Below are positions 8,821-19,436 of a stretch of DNA of 64,000 bases, one piece after another; the first letter of the stretch is position 1, and each line of letters begins with the position of its first letter. A program made the translations under genes and the position numbers. The notes beneath the pieces were generated by a model. That model saw only the letters and a list, made by a program, of their open reading frames with translations. It searched no databases and was not told where the DNA came from. The stretch comes from JAEUQQ01 sp963697285 (GTDB lineage: Bacteria > Acidobacteriota > Vicinamibacteria > Vicinamibacterales > JAFNAJ01): contig CAVONI010000011.1 of assembly GCA_963697285.1 (NCBI GenBank), forward strand, positions 1,364,001-1,428,000, written 5' to 3'.

Positions 8821-11661
8821 TCAGAACTGGACGCGCACGCCCCACTGGATCTGGCGAGCATCCTTCGCGACCGTGCGCGTGGCGAAGCTCGCCGACGTGC
8901 TGACACCCGACGGGTTCTCGTAGTTGACCTCGTTGAGCAGGTTGTAGGCCTCGAGGAAACCGTCGACACGGAGGCGCGGTCCGAACCGGAACTGCTTGGT
9001 CATGCGGAGGTCGACGATCTCGTCTCCGGATGTCAGCGCCAGTTGCTCCATCGTGATTGGCGGGAGACGGCGGAAGGCGCGCCAGTCGTTGATGATCGCC
9101 AGGTTGTTCGCGTCCTCGCGTCCCCCGGCATTTTTCACGAGGCCCGTCGGCCGGTCCTGGTTGTTGCCGTCTCCGTCACGATCGACGCCCGCCGTGATGT
9201 CCCACGGGTTGCCGGTGCGAAGCGACACGATCGCCGCGACCTGCACGCCCCACGGCAAGGGCACGATCGTCGAGACCGACAGCGCATGCCGCCGATCGTT
9301 CTCGTCGAGGCCGTTGTCGTCGTTGCCGAACGTGTTCCACGGGTCGGTGTTGAAGCTCGCGTTGTCGTTCGTGCCGTCCGAGATGGCCTTGGCGAACGTG
9401 TACGAGATCTGCCAGCGCGTGCCCTTCCAGCGGCTCTTGAACTGCGCCTGCAGGGCGTCGTAGGTCGAGTCGGTCAACCCGTTGATGAGCGTCACCGACG
9501 AGAACTGCGGATACGGACGCGGGTTGCTCGACAGGGGTCCCTTGGCCGGCAGGTTTGCGTCGCGGCCCGTCTGCAGGTCCTTCTGCACCTGGTGGATGAA
9601 GTCGACCTCGATGGTGGAGTCGGCCCACAGCGCCTTGGCGATGCCAAGCGTCGCGCTCTGCACGTACGGCAGGTTGAGCTCGTCGCCCGGCAGGTACAGG
9701 GCGCGGTTGCCGGCCGTGCGGATGAAGTCCTCGAGGGTCCGTCCGCCGAGCACCGCCTCCTGGTTGGGATAGAACCGGAGGTAGTTGGGATCGGTCACCT
9801 CTGCCGTGTACTGGTTGCTCACGACCTGCCCGCGGACGTTGAACCACGGACGGTTGCGTCCCGAGTAGAGCCCGTACCCGCCTCGCAGCACCGTGCGGCC
9901 GTCGCCCCTCAGATCCCACGCCACGCCGAGGCGCGGCTGGAAGTTGTTCAGGTCGTTGCCGCGCGGCGCGGTCACCAGGTTCTCGAGGCCGCGGAACTGC
10001 GGGTCGTCGAGCAAGCCGGCAATGAAGTCATTGCTGCGCAGGTTCGTGTCGAAGTCGTACCGGATGCCGACGTTCACGGTGAGGTTGCTACGCAGCTTGA
10101 TGTCGTCCTGCGCGAAGAAGCCCCACTCGGTGTTGCGATAGTTCTCGGTGCGCAGGCCGCTGCCCACCGTGAACTTCGTCGGCCAGGTGGTCGGGTCGGC
10201 CGAGTTGAAGGGCCGGTCGGTGTTGAACTGCCACACGCCGGCTCCGTAGTAGTTGGCATCGTAGTCGAGGTCTTCGTACGCCATGCGCACGCCGAACTTC
10301 GCCGCGTGCTTGCCCGGGGCCCAGAAGAACGTCTGGCTCAGGCCGTAGCGGTTGCGCGGGAAGCCCTGCGGCAGGTTGGGTGACTGCCCATATGTCAGCG
10401 ACGGCCTGATGTGCTGCGCACCCACGGCAGTCTGGAACCGCTGCGTGTCCTGGTTGAGGTACTGGAAGACGACGTTGTTGAGCATCGAGCCGCCCAGCGT
10501 CCAGTTCCAGCTCGCCGCGATGTCGTTGACGTCGAGGGTGGTGTTCTCGGCCAGCTTGTACGACTCGACGATGTCCTGGTTGTCGTAGAGATACCTGACC
10601 GAGAACGCGTGCTGCGGGTTCGGCGTGTAGTCGAGCTTCGCCTGCGCGGTCCGCTGGCGACGACCGTTGTCGTAGACGCCGTTGTACTCGGAGGCAAAGG
10701 GGTTCGTGGCGTTCAGGGCGATGATGCGCACGGAGTTCTCACGGACGTACTCGAGCGCGCCGAAGAAGAAGGCCCTGTTGCGCGCAATCGGCCCGCCCGC
10801 CGTGCCGCTCACGCGCGCGGAGTCGAACGGCGGCTTCGTCTTCGCGAACGCGTTCTTCGCGTTCAGGCTGTCGTCGCGTCCGAAGTACGACACCTGGCCG
10901 TGCAGGTCGTTGGTGCCCGAGCGCGTGATGACGTTGACGATGGCGGTGCCGGCGCGCGCGTACTCGGCGTCGAACTGGTTGCGCAGCACGCGGAATTCCT
11001 GCACGGCATCCTGGTTCACGCTGACGATGGCGAAGCCGTAGACCGGGTGATCCATGTTGCCGCCGTCGATCTGCATCGAGTACATGCTGCGGACGTTCGT
11101 GCCCCCGAACGCGGTGTTCACGCCGAAGCGCGCATCGGCGGTGCGCGCGGGACCGCCCCCAGGCAGCAACTGCGCCAGCCCGACGAACCCGCGGCTCAGC
11201 ACCGGCAGTTCGGCGAGCTGCTCCTGGTCGACGACGCCCGACAGGTCTGACTTGGTGGTTTCGACGCCGATGACCGACGCGTTGACCTCGACGGTCTCAG
11301 TCAGGTTTCCCACCGAGAGCGCGAGCTTCACGTCGGCCACTTCGCCGACGGTGATGACCAGGCGGCGCGTCTCGGTGCTGAACCCCGAGAGTTCTGCCTT
11401 GACCACATACGGACCTGGCTGCAGGGCCGGAGCGCGGAACGCGCCCTGCTCGTCGGTGACCAGTGTGCGGGCGATACCGGTTCCCTCGTTCTGGATCGTG
11501 ACCGACACGCCGGGCAATACCCCGCCGGTGTTGTCGCTAACGGTGCCGCGCACTTCGGCCGTCTGCGCCAGCGCGATCGCGGGCACGAACAGCACCGCTG
11601 CCACGAACGCCGCTGTCGCAGAGAGTCTCCGCCGAATCCGTTCGGAGGTCGTCAATCCCAT
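8821..11661 (-). CDS. TonB-dependent receptor, Oar-like, with carboxypeptidase-regulatory domain
   Basis: A 946-residue outer-membrane receptor. Start chosen at ATG 11661 (MGLTTSERIRRR then a hydrophobic signal peptide ending ALAQ), preceded by AAGGGGAGACAAGGA; longer upstream frames are rejected. After the signal comes a CarboxypepD_reg domain (VRGTVSDNTGGVLPGVSVTI), then a plug domain with QDAVQEFRV and a large beta-barrel rich in aromatic residues, ending AKDARQIQWGVRVQF with C-terminal Phe as usual for outer-membrane barrels. Such receptors in Acidobacteriota import large or bulky ligands with TonB energy. The next gene encodes a secreted acylase, so the pair may process and take up amide-containing compounds. 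Confidence 0.92.
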   Translation of the reverse strand: MGLTTSERIRRRLSATAAFVAAVLFVPAIALAQTAEVRGTVSDNTGGVLPGVSVTIQNEGTGIARTLVTDEQGAFRAPALQPGPYVVKAELSGFSTETRRLVITVGEVADVKLALSVGNLTETVEVNASVIGVETTKSDLSGVVDQEQLAELPVLSRGFVGLAQLLPGGGPARTADARFGVNTAFGGTNVRSMYSMQIDGGNMDHPVYGFAIVSVNQDAVQEFRVLRNQFDAEYARAGTAIVNVITRSGTNDLHGQVSYFGRDDSLNAKNAFAKTKPPFDSARVSGTAGGPIARNRAFFFGALEYVRENSVRIIALNATNPFASEYNGVYDNGRRQRTAQAKLDYTPNPQHAFSVRYLYDNQDIVESYKLAENTTLDVNDIAASWNWTLGGSMLNNVVFQYLNQDTQRFQTAVGAQHIRPSLTYGQSPNLPQGFPRNRYGLSQTFFWAPGKHAAKFGVRMAYEDLDYDANYYGAGVWQFNTDRPFNSADPTTWPTKFTVGSGLRTENYRNTEWGFFAQDDIKLRSNLTVNVGIRYDFDTNLRSNDFIAGLLDDPQFRGLENLVTAPRGNDLNNFQPRLGVAWDLRGDGRTVLRGGYGLYSGRNRPWFNVRGQVVSNQYTAEVTDPNYLRFYPNQEAVLGGRTLEDFIRTAGNRALYLPGDELNLPYVQSATLGIAKALWADSTIEVDFIHQVQKDLQTGRDANLPAKGPLSSNPRPYPQFSSVTLINGLTDSTYDALQAQFKSRWKGTRWQISYTFAKAISDGTNDNASFNTDPWNTFGNDDNGLDENDRRHALSVSTIVPLPWGVQVAAIVSLRTGNPWDITAGVDRDGDGNNQDRPTGLVKNAGGREDANNLAIINDWRAFRRLPPITMEQLALTSGDEIVDLRMTKQFRFGPRLRVDGFLEAYNLLNEVNYENPSGVSTSASFATRTVAKDARQIQWGVRVQF

Positions 11662-11989
11662 GGTCCTTGTCTCCCCTTCAAATCGTGCGGCCGCTCGGCC
11701 CGTGCCGTCGGGGCGCGCAACGCCAATCCGCCTGCCCACATCCGTTTGTCGCAGCGCAGGGATTCTGCCGATTGCGCCAACCATGCCAGATGTCAGTGCT
11801 GGTTCCAAGCAGAATCATTGATCGCGCCACGACCGCCGCATGCCGCCGGATCGGGCTATGACGCGCATGACCTGCGCCCCCACGCGCCAGGCAGGCGCCA
11901 GCCGTTGGTGGGCACTCCGCGCGCGGGGGACGCCGATCGCCTGCGCCAGTTCCCGCGCCGAGGCCGGCGAGGCTGTAGTATGTGCAGCC
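11662..11989. other. Intergenic region between divergent receptor and Nramp-like genes
   Basis: This 328-bp stretch must hold both promoters. On the minus side the purine-rich ribosome site of the receptor (AAGGGGAGACAAGGA) is visible. On the plus side TAGTAT precedes the transporter start. No hairpin, repeat or convincing gene is seen. Confidence 0.5.
11976..11981 (+). promoter_or_regulatory. Putative -10 box (TAGTAT), leaderless type
   Basis: TAGTAT lies 14 nt before the ATG at 11990, which lacks a Shine-Dalgarno. Spacing fits transcription starting at the start codon. Confidence 0.38.
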
Positions 11990-13267
11990 ATGCCCCCTCT
12001 GCAAGGAACCGTCGCAGCCTCCACGGCACCGCGGACGAGTTTTCTGAGGCTCGCCGGACCCGGTCTGGTCGTCGCGGCCACCGGGATCGGCTCCGGCGAC
12101 GTGGTCTCGGCCACCGTGGCCGGTGCCAACTACGGCGTCGTGCTGCTCTGGGCGATTGCCGTCGGCGCCTTCTTCAAGTTCGTGCTGAACGAAGGGATCG
12201 CACGCTGGCAACTGGCGACCGGCACCACGGCGCTCGAAGGATGGGCCGAGCACCTGCCGCCGTGGGTGACGATCTACTTCGGCATCTACCTGGTGGTCTG
12301 GACCGTGGCCGTGAGCGCCGCGCTCACGAATGCCACGGGCCTCGGCATCGCCACCCTCACCGGGGGAGCGATCACGCAGCCGTGGGGCGCGGTGTTGCAC
12401 AGCCTGGTTGGCTTCGTGTTCGTGGCGCGTGGCGGGTACAGCGGTTTCGAGAAGCTGATGAAGCTGCTGGTCGGCATCATGGGCTTCAGTATCGTCGTCT
12501 GCGCGGTCATGACCCTGCACGATCCGCTGGGCATGCTCCGAGGCCTGCTGGTACCGACGATTCCGACGGGAAGCGGCATGTACGTGCTCTCGATCGTCGG
12601 CGGCATCGGGGGCTCCATCACCATCCTCTCGTACAACTACTGGATGCGCGAGGAGGGGCTGAGCGGCGCCCGCGACCTGGGCTACGTGCGCGGCGACATC
12701 GGTGTGGCGTACTTCTTCACGGCCATCTTCGGGATGTCCATCCTGCTGATCGCCAACCAGGCGTTCTTCGTCGGCGGCACACGCCTGACCGACGCGCAGG
12801 CCGTGCCGCGGATGGCCCAGATGCTGGGCGCCGTGATCGGGCCCTTCGGGTCGTGGGCATACGCGGTCGGTTTCTGGGCGGCGGTCTTCGCCTCGCTGCT
12901 GGGCGTGTGGCAGAGCGTGCCGTACCTGTATGCCGACTTCTACGGCATCCTCAAGAAGTTTCCGAGGGACAAGCGCAGCGAGATCACGAAGGTCACGAGC
13001 CTCCCCTACCGGCTCGCCCTCGTGTTCATCACCCTCGTCCCGCTGCCGTTCGCCTTCGTGGGGCGCCCGCTCTTCATCATCGTCACCTACACGATCGTCG
13101 GGAGCCTCTTCATCCCGTTCCTGGCAGCCACGTTGCTGTACCTGAACACGCGCATCCCGTGGACCACCCCCATTCCGCGCAACCACTGGACGACCAACGT
13201 CCTGCTCATCGTCGTGCTCGTGATGTTCCTCGTCATGGGCCTGCAGGAAATCAGGAACGCCCTGTAG
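11990..13267 (+). CDS. Nramp-family-like membrane transporter lacking canonical metal motifs
   Basis: A 425-residue integral membrane protein with about 11 hydrophobic segments and the Nramp/LeuT-fold layout. The ATG at 11990 (MPPLQGTVAASTAP) is chosen because TM1 (GPGLVVAATGIGSGDVVSAT) follows within 30 residues. In TM1 the DPGN metal-binding motif of true Nramp transporters is replaced by GSGD, and the TM6 MPH region reads ILSYNYWMREEG. Both metal ligands are therefore missing. It may carry a different ion or solute. Its TAG stop lies inside the edge of a dispersed repeat that continues for 150 bp. It is divergent from the receptor gene and shows no operon partner. Confidence 0.78.
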   Translation: MPPLQGTVAASTAPRTSFLRLAGPGLVVAATGIGSGDVVSATVAGANYGVVLLWAIAVGAFFKFVLNEGIARWQLATGTTALEGWAEHLPPWVTIYFGIYLVVWTVAVSAALTNATGLGIATLTGGAITQPWGAVLHSLVGFVFVARGGYSGFEKLMKLLVGIMGFSIVVCAVMTLHDPLGMLRGLLVPTIPTGSGMYVLSIVGGIGGSITILSYNYWMREEGLSGARDLGYVRGDIGVAYFFTAIFGMSILLIANQAFFVGGTRLTDAQAVPRMAQMLGAVIGPFGSWAYAVGFWAAVFASLLGVWQSVPYLYADFYGILKKFPRDKRSEITKVTSLPYRLALVFITLVPLPFAFVGRPLFIIVTYTIVGSLFIPFLAATLLYLNTRIPWTTPIPRNHWTTNVLLIVVLVMFLVMGLQEIRNAL

Positions 13268-13417
13268 GGCCGCGCCCCGGTGCGGCCAGGACACCCCCTG
13301 CACGGGCCGCGCGGGGGCGCGGCCCCTACGCCTCTTCCTTGCACGGGCCGCGCGGGGGCGCGGCCCCTACGCACGTCTTCCGGTTGCACGGGCCGACGCC
13401 GGGGGCGCGGCCCCTAC
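13264..13417. repeat. Cluster of four GTAGGGGC-edged GC-rich palindromic elements
   Basis: Four copies: 13264-13288 in one orientation, then 13304-13329, 13345-13370 and 13390-13417 in the other. The consensus begins GTAGGGGCCGCGCCCC and ends with a matching GCGGCCC arm, so each can fold. The copies at 13304 and 13345 are identical over 26 bp. The outer copies overlap gene ends: the TAG stop of the transporter (13265-13267) and of threonine deaminase (13414-13416, minus) are both formed by the GTAG edge. No T-run is present. This is a REP-like family, also seen near 15462, 15656, 22363 and 34662. Confidence 0.8.
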
Positions 13418-14933
13418 GACAGGAACCGCTGGTACGCGGCGTTGGCTTCGTCGAGTTCGTACTCGTACGCACGAGATCCACGAGAAACTGCTCGAACGCG
13501 GGGTCGTCGGTGACCGGCACCTCGAAGGCGGCGAGCACGCGGCCGTAGTCGGCGCCGTGGTTGCGATAGTGGAAGAGCGAGATGTTCCAGCGGCCACCCA
13601 GCGCGTCGAGGAAGTTCAGCAGCGCCCCAGGACGCTCGGGGAACTCGAAGCGACAGACCCGCTCGCGCGAGACGCCCGGTGCGCGGCCGCCAACCATGTG
13701 CCGGACGTGGAGTTTCGCCATCTCGTTGTCGGTGAGATCGGCCGTCTCGTAGCCTTCGGCGCGCAACCGCCCGACCACGTCGTCGGCATCGCGGCGCGAT
13801 TGCGTCGCGAGCCCCACGAAGATGTGCGCTTCGTCTCGTGAGCGGAGGCGATAGTTGAACTCCGTGATGACGCGACGACCGAGCGCTGCGCAGAACGCGT
13901 GGAACGCGCCCGGCCGCTCGGGGATCGTGACCGCGAGCAGCGCCTCGCGGGCCTGCCCCAGATCGGCGCGCTCGGCCACGAACCGCAGGCGCTCGAAGTT
14001 CATGTTCGCGCCCGTCAACACGGCAACCATGGCGCCTGTCGCGCCTGGATTGGCGCCAAGCCAGCGCTTCATCCCCGCCACCGACAGCGCCCCGGCCGGT
14101 TCCATCACCGAGCGCGTGTCGTCGAACACGTCCTTGATGGCTGCGCAGATCTCGTCGTTGCTGACGATGACCATCTCGTCGATGACCCGCTGGGCGAGCG
14201 CGAACGAATGCTCACCCACCTGCCGCACCGCCACGCCTTCGGCGAACATCCCGACGTGGTCGAGGCGCACGCGGTGGCCCGCGCGCAGCGAGCGGGTCAT
14301 CGCGTCGGCGTCCTCGGGTTCCACGCCGATGATGCGCACGTCGGGCACGACCGCCTTGAGGAAGCTGCCGACGCCCGCGATGATGCCGCCGCCGCCGACG
14401 GGGACGAACACCGCACCGAGGGGACCCGGGCGCTGCCGGACGATCTCGTCGCCGATCGTCCCCTGGCCGGCAATGACGAGCGGATCGTCGAACGGATGCA
14501 CGAACGTCATCGCCCGCTCCGCGCCGATCTCGCGGGCACGTACTTCGGCTTCCGCGTACTGGTCGCCGGCCAGCACCACCTCGGCGCCCATGCCCCTGAC
14601 CGCTTCCACCTTGATCTCGGGCGTGGTCACCGGCATGACGATGACGGCGGTCAGCCCGAGCGTGCGCGCGGCAAACGCCACGCCCTGCGCGTGGTTCCCA
14701 GCGCTGGCCGCGATGACACCGCGCGCCCGCTCGTCGGCCGTCAGGTGCGCGATCTTGTTGTAGGCGCCGCGGATCTTGAAGCTGAACACCGGCTGCAGGT
14801 CTTCGCGCTTGAGGCAGACATCGTGGCCGAGGCGCGCCGACAGGCGGGGGGCGCGGTCGAGCGGCGTCTCGCGCGCCACGTCGTACACGCGGCTGGTGAG
14901 CACGGCCCGCAACAAGGCGTCGGGAGAATCCAT
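13414..14933 (-). CDS. ilvA: Threonine ammonia-lyase, biosynthetic (frame broken near the 3' end)
   Basis: Converts threonine to 2-oxobutanoate and ammonia, the first step to isoleucine, using pyridoxal phosphate. The PLP lysine is in FSFKIRGAYNK near residue 55. The glycine-rich phosphate loop (GGGGI) lies in the core, and two ACT-like regulatory repeats follow (from about residue 330), the second containing ERPGALLNFLDALGG. This identifies the feedback-regulated form. Near 13468 the frame breaks; the other frame gives YEYELDEANAAYQRFLS then TAG at 13414-13416, matching the family's usual ending. The break is either one missing base or two inserted ones. Without this correction the frame would run into the repeat cluster. 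Minus-strand TATACT sits 11 nt before the ATG, suggesting a leaderless message. Confidence 0.93.
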
Positions 14934-14938
14934 GCGGA

Positions 14939-14944
14939 AGTATA
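14939..14944 (-). promoter_or_regulatory. Putative -10 box (TATACT), leaderless type, for ilvA
   Basis: On the minus strand TATACT is followed by 5 nt and the ATG at 14933, with no ribosome site between. Confidence 0.42.
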
Positions 14945-14960
14945 GGCGGCGGTTGTCAGC

Positions 14961-14966
14961 TACAAT
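14961..14966 (+). promoter_or_regulatory. Putative -10 box (TACAAT) for the FKBP gene
   Basis: TACAAT lies 34 nt before the GTG at 14995, which does have a GGAGG ribosome site. The same TACAAT at 32 nt precedes the amidase gene (17235-17240). Confidence 0.4.
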
Positions 14967-14994
14967 CGGTGGTTCTGTGTCTTATGGAGGCCAC

Positions 14995-15441
14995 GTGCAT
15001 CGGAAGTTCCTGTTCGGAAGCGTCCTGTTCGCGATGACGCTCGTCGCCGCCGCCTGTGGCGGGGGCGGCAGCAGCCCGACATCGCCGTCAACTGGCAGCG
15101 CGCCCTACTCGGCCACCGACCTGACGGTCGGGACGGGTGCCGAAGCCGCCAACGGCCGGCGGCTGACGGTCAACTACGCCGGCTGGCTCTACAGCGCCTC
15201 GGCCGCCGACAACAAGGGCACGCTGTTCGACACGTCGGTCGGCCGCTCGCCGTTTTCGTTCACGCTCGGCGCCGGGCAGGTCATCAGGGGATGGGAACAA
15301 GGGGTGCCCGGCATGAAGGTCGGCGGCGTGCGGCGCCTGGTGTTGCCCCCTGACCTCGCCTACGGCTCCGCGGGCGCTCCGCCCTCAATCCCCGGCAACG
15401 CCACGCTCGTGTTCGAGGTCGCCCTGCTCGACGTGCAGTGA
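14995..15441 (+). CDS. FKBP-type peptidyl-prolyl cis-trans isomerase, lipoprotein
   Basis: A 148-residue protein that catalyses proline cis-trans isomerisation outside the cytoplasm. The GTG start at 14995 is chosen because GGAGG ends 5 nt upstream and because it gives a lipoprotein signal (LFAMTLVAAAC, lipobox Cys near residue 20) followed by a Gly/Ser/Thr linker. The FKBP fold is shown by LTVNYAGWL, GTLFDTSV, PFSFTLGAGQVIRGWEQGV, MKVGGVRRLVLPP, AYGSAGAPPSIPGNATLVFEV. It is a minimal one-domain FKBP with no chaperone insert. Divergent from ilvA and followed by repeats. Confidence 0.93.
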   Translation: MHRKFLFGSVLFAMTLVAAACGGGGSSPTSPSTGSAPYSATDLTVGTGAEAANGRRLTVNYAGWLYSASAADNKGTLFDTSVGRSPFSFTLGAGQVIRGWEQGVPGMKVGGVRRLVLPPDLAYGSAGAPPSIPGNATLVFEVALLDVQ

Positions 15442-15461
15442 TCGCGCCACGGGTGTGATCC

Positions 15462-15681
15462 GGGCCGCGCGGGGGCGCGGCCCCTACACCTGGCCGTGAA
15501 TCACGCCCGGGCACCGACGCCCGGCCCCATCACCTGGCCGTCGATCACGCCGGGCGCGGACGCCCGGCCCCATCACCTGGCCGTCGATCACGCCGGGCAC
15601 GGACGCCCGGCCCCATCACCTGGCCGGCAATCACGCACCGGCACGCACGCGCGCCGGGCCGAGCGGGGGCGCGGCCCCTAC
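15462..15681. repeat. Two GTAGGGGC-edged palindromes flanking a 43-bp tandem repeat
   Basis: The elements at 15462-15487 and 15656-15681 belong to the same family as the cluster at 13264. Between them lie about 3.7 copies of a 43-44-bp unit (15487-15530, 15531-15573, 15574-15616, partial 15617-15647). Each unit begins CACCTGGCCG and holds ATCACGCC and a GGGC...GCCCGG inverted repeat. Units 2 and 3 differ at one base. The right-hand element provides the TAG stop of the convergent SDR gene (15678-15680). Confidence 0.8.
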
Positions 15682-16832
15682 TTTCTGGCTTTCCAGGCGG
15701 CGAGCACCTGGGCTTCCCGGTCGGGCTTGATGCCGGCGCGCAGTGCGTTCTGACGCGCCTCGGGCAGCGCGCGGAACCACGTCATCAGGTCGATGGTGGT
15801 CTGCGCCAGCGACCGGAACGTCAGGCCCGCCTTCAGCGCGCGCGCGATGTTGCGGCGGCCGAACCCCTTGTTCTCCTCGTCTGCGGGCACCCACGCGGGC
15901 ATGTCGCCCCACGGACTCACCTTCTGCTCGGCCAGGAAACTCACAGGCACCCAGTGCAACTGCGCGCCAGCCGTGGTCGTCGCCTTCACGCCCAGCAACA
16001 TCTCCTGCATCGTCATCGGCGTTGCCGGCCCCGTGGCATTGAACGTGCCGATCGCGCGTTGCTCGGCCACGCGGATCGTCCACTCCGCCAGGTCGCGCGC
16101 GTCGATAACCTGCACGGCATCGCTGCCGTCGCCGGGCGCCAGCACGTCGCCCCCCCTGGCGAGGCGCACCGGCCAGTAGGTGAACCGATCCGACTCGTCG
16201 CCCGGCCCCACGATCAGCCCCGGCCGGATGATGGTCGTCATGCCGGGGAACCACGTCTCGCACTCCTGCTCGGAACGTGCCTTCAACGGCCCGTACAGCG
16301 TCCCCATGTTGGCCCGCATCGACTCCTGCGTCTCCTTCATCGGGTCGGCGCCGGTGTACTTCGCCACGGCCGCCGTCTCGTCGGCCTCGACGTCACGCTC
16401 CGAGGCGTAGACCGATATCGTCGAGATGAAGATGTACTGCTTCACCTTCCCCTTCAGCACCTGGCCCGCGTCGCGTACCCAGAACGGCAGGGTCGTCGGG
16501 TTGTCGATGCACACATCCCACTCGCGGTCCTTGAGCGACGCGAGGTCGCCGGTGTTGCGGTCGCCCACCAGTTCCTCGACCTCGCTCGGCCAGTCCTGGG
16601 GACGGCGTCCGCGGTTGAACAGGGTCAGCTTGTGGCCGCGCGCGAGGGCGTACCTGACCTGGTGTGGCCCCGTGAACCCCGTGCCGCCGAGGATCAGGAT
16701 CCGCAGGGGACGGGCGGCGCGTTCCACCGCAGGGGATTGCGACGAGGCGTGGGCGGTCGGGAACCGCGGCACGGCAAGGCCGACGGTACCGGTGGCAGCA
16801 AGGGCGAGCGCCTGGCGACGGGTGGGACGCAT
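15678..16832 (-). CDS. NAD-dependent epimerase/dehydratase (SDR), Tat-exported
   Basis: A 384-residue short-chain dehydrogenase/epimerase-type protein. The start at ATG 16832 has GGAG a few bases upstream and gives a twin-arginine signal (RPTRRQALALAATGTVGLA). The NAD(P)-binding motif ILILGGTGFTGPHQVRYAL follows at about residue 55, then FNRGRRPQ, and a YxxxK-like region with SARSEQECE is less clear. Similar proteins act on nucleotide sugars, but export makes a different substrate likely. Its TAG stop falls in a dispersed GC-rich repeat. It is divergent from the small 2TM gene. Confidence 0.85.
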   Translation of the reverse strand: MRPTRRQALALAATGTVGLAVPRFPTAHASSQSPAVERAARPLRILILGGTGFTGPHQVRYALARGHKLTLFNRGRRPQDWPSEVEELVGDRNTGDLASLKDREWDVCIDNPTTLPFWVRDAGQVLKGKVKQYIFISTISVYASERDVEADETAAVAKYTGADPMKETQESMRANMGTLYGPLKARSEQECETWFPGMTTIIRPGLIVGPGDESDRFTYWPVRLARGGDVLAPGDGSDAVQVIDARDLAEWTIRVAEQRAIGTFNATGPATPMTMQEMLLGVKATTTAGAQLHWVPVSFLAEQKVSPWGDMPAWVPADEENKGFGRRNIARALKAGLTFRSLAQTTIDLMTWFRALPEARQNALRAGIKPDREAQVLAAWKARK

Positions 16833-16984
16833 AATGGCTCCAGTGCCGCAGATCCGCGAACGATTCGCGACGCGGTCGTGCCCATCAGAGCCTCCATCGA
16901 CTGGCCGAGTCAACAGCAGAGTGGACGGAATCTGAACGGGTGGGACCAATGGCACGTATAGCGGGATGCAAGGAGCCCACACAC

Positions 16985-17221
16985 GTGGTCAAGACACTGA
17001 AAGCCGTCAAGTTCCTGTTCACCGGTCCCCTCATCCTCGCCTTGCTGTTCGTGATCAACCTCCTCACCTCGCCGGGACACTGGTGGGTGCAGTGGCCGGC
17101 GCTCGGGATCGGTATCGCGTGGGTCATCAGCCTCTTCCGCGTCATTCGTGCCATGGTGATCGCTGGTGGCCTCGCGGCGCTCGTCGCATGGCTGGCTGGC
17201 CGCCAGCAGGGCGTGCGCTGA
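16985..17221 (+). CDS. Small 2TM-domain-like membrane protein
   Basis: A 78-residue protein starting VVKTLKAVKFLFTG. The GTG at 16985 has AGGAG 9 nt upstream (16971-16975); an in-frame ATG at 16949 is the alternative. It has a hydrophobic segment (GPLILALLFVINLLT), the sequence HWWVQWPALGIGIAWVISLF, and a third short hydrophobic stretch. The WW.QWP.LGIGI pattern resembles the 2TM domain family of unknown function. The amidase gene follows after 45 bp. Confidence 0.65.
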   Translation: MVKTLKAVKFLFTGPLILALLFVINLLTSPGHWWVQWPALGIGIAWVISLFRVIRAMVIAGGLAALVAWLAGRQQGVR

Positions 17222-17234
17222 TCGGGTTCGTGAC

Positions 17235-17240
17235 TACAAT
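17235..17240 (+). promoter_or_regulatory. Putative -10 box (TACAAT) for the amidase gene
   Basis: TACAAT lies 32 nt before the ATG at 17267. A ribosome site (GAGAGGGGAG) lies between. Confidence 0.4.
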
Positions 17241-17266
17241 GCTCCCCGATTGAGAGGGGAGCCTGC

Positions 17267-18919
<1,653 letters not shown>

Positions 18920-18923
<4 letters not shown>

Positions 18924-19345
18924 CCGAAGAACGACTTCGCGCCAGGAATCGCCTTCGCGATCTGATCGGCCAGGCCATTGCCCACCGTCTGGCGCGCGTA
19001 GTCGAGGAACATCGTCGCCAGTTGGCCACCCTGCTGAGGATTCAGGCCACTGGACGAGAGGAACTGGAGGATGGCCGCGCTGCCGCCCAGCGATCCGAGC
19101 GCGGAGGTCGCATCCGAGACCAGTCCGCCAAGCGCGCCGAACATGCCGCTTGGGGGAGGCTCCGGGGCCGGCGGCTGCAATGACTTGAGGAGGTCGGCAG
19201 CGCCGGGAATCCTCGACAGCAACTGCTGCATGTCGGCCGATGACGCCGACTTCGACACCATGTCGAGCAAGGCGCCGGTGGCCTGGGTCGTCATCGATTC
19301 CGAGATACCGAGTGCCGCGGCCGCGCGCGAGATGAAGTCCTGCAT
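18920..19345 (-). CDS. DUF2780-like small protein
   Basis: A 141-residue protein starting MQDFISRAAAALGISE at 19345; GGAGG lies 11 nt upstream. The N-terminal part has LGISESMTTQATGALLDMV and LLSRIPGAADLLKSL. After a Pro-rich linker comes LQFLSSSGLNPQQGG then MFLDYARQTVGNGLADQIAKAIP. This layout matches the DUF2780 (VcgC/VcgE) family as I remember it. Function is unknown. The stop shares a CTAG with the convergent amidase. Confidence 0.7.
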
Positions 19346-19436
19346 CGGGTAGATGTCCTCCGTGACGCATTCTACCCGGCCCGGCCCGGCTCGACGGCGA
19401 ACCCCTTTCGGGGCTCGCGCGTCGATGCGGCCGTGC

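Noticed and set aside
11773..11788. Sigma-54-like GG-N10-GC box (minus strand) before the first receptor
   Set aside because: It reads TGGCATGGTTGGCGCA; the -12 part is poor, and GG-N10-GC is common by chance in such GC-rich DNA.
13326..13413. C-terminal extension of threonine deaminase into the repeat cluster
   Set aside because: The extension is translated repeat. The alternate frame gives the family's normal ending and a TAG at 13414.
15487..15647. Possible CRISPR array
   Set aside because: The units are direct tandem copies with no unique spacers, and no cas genes are near.
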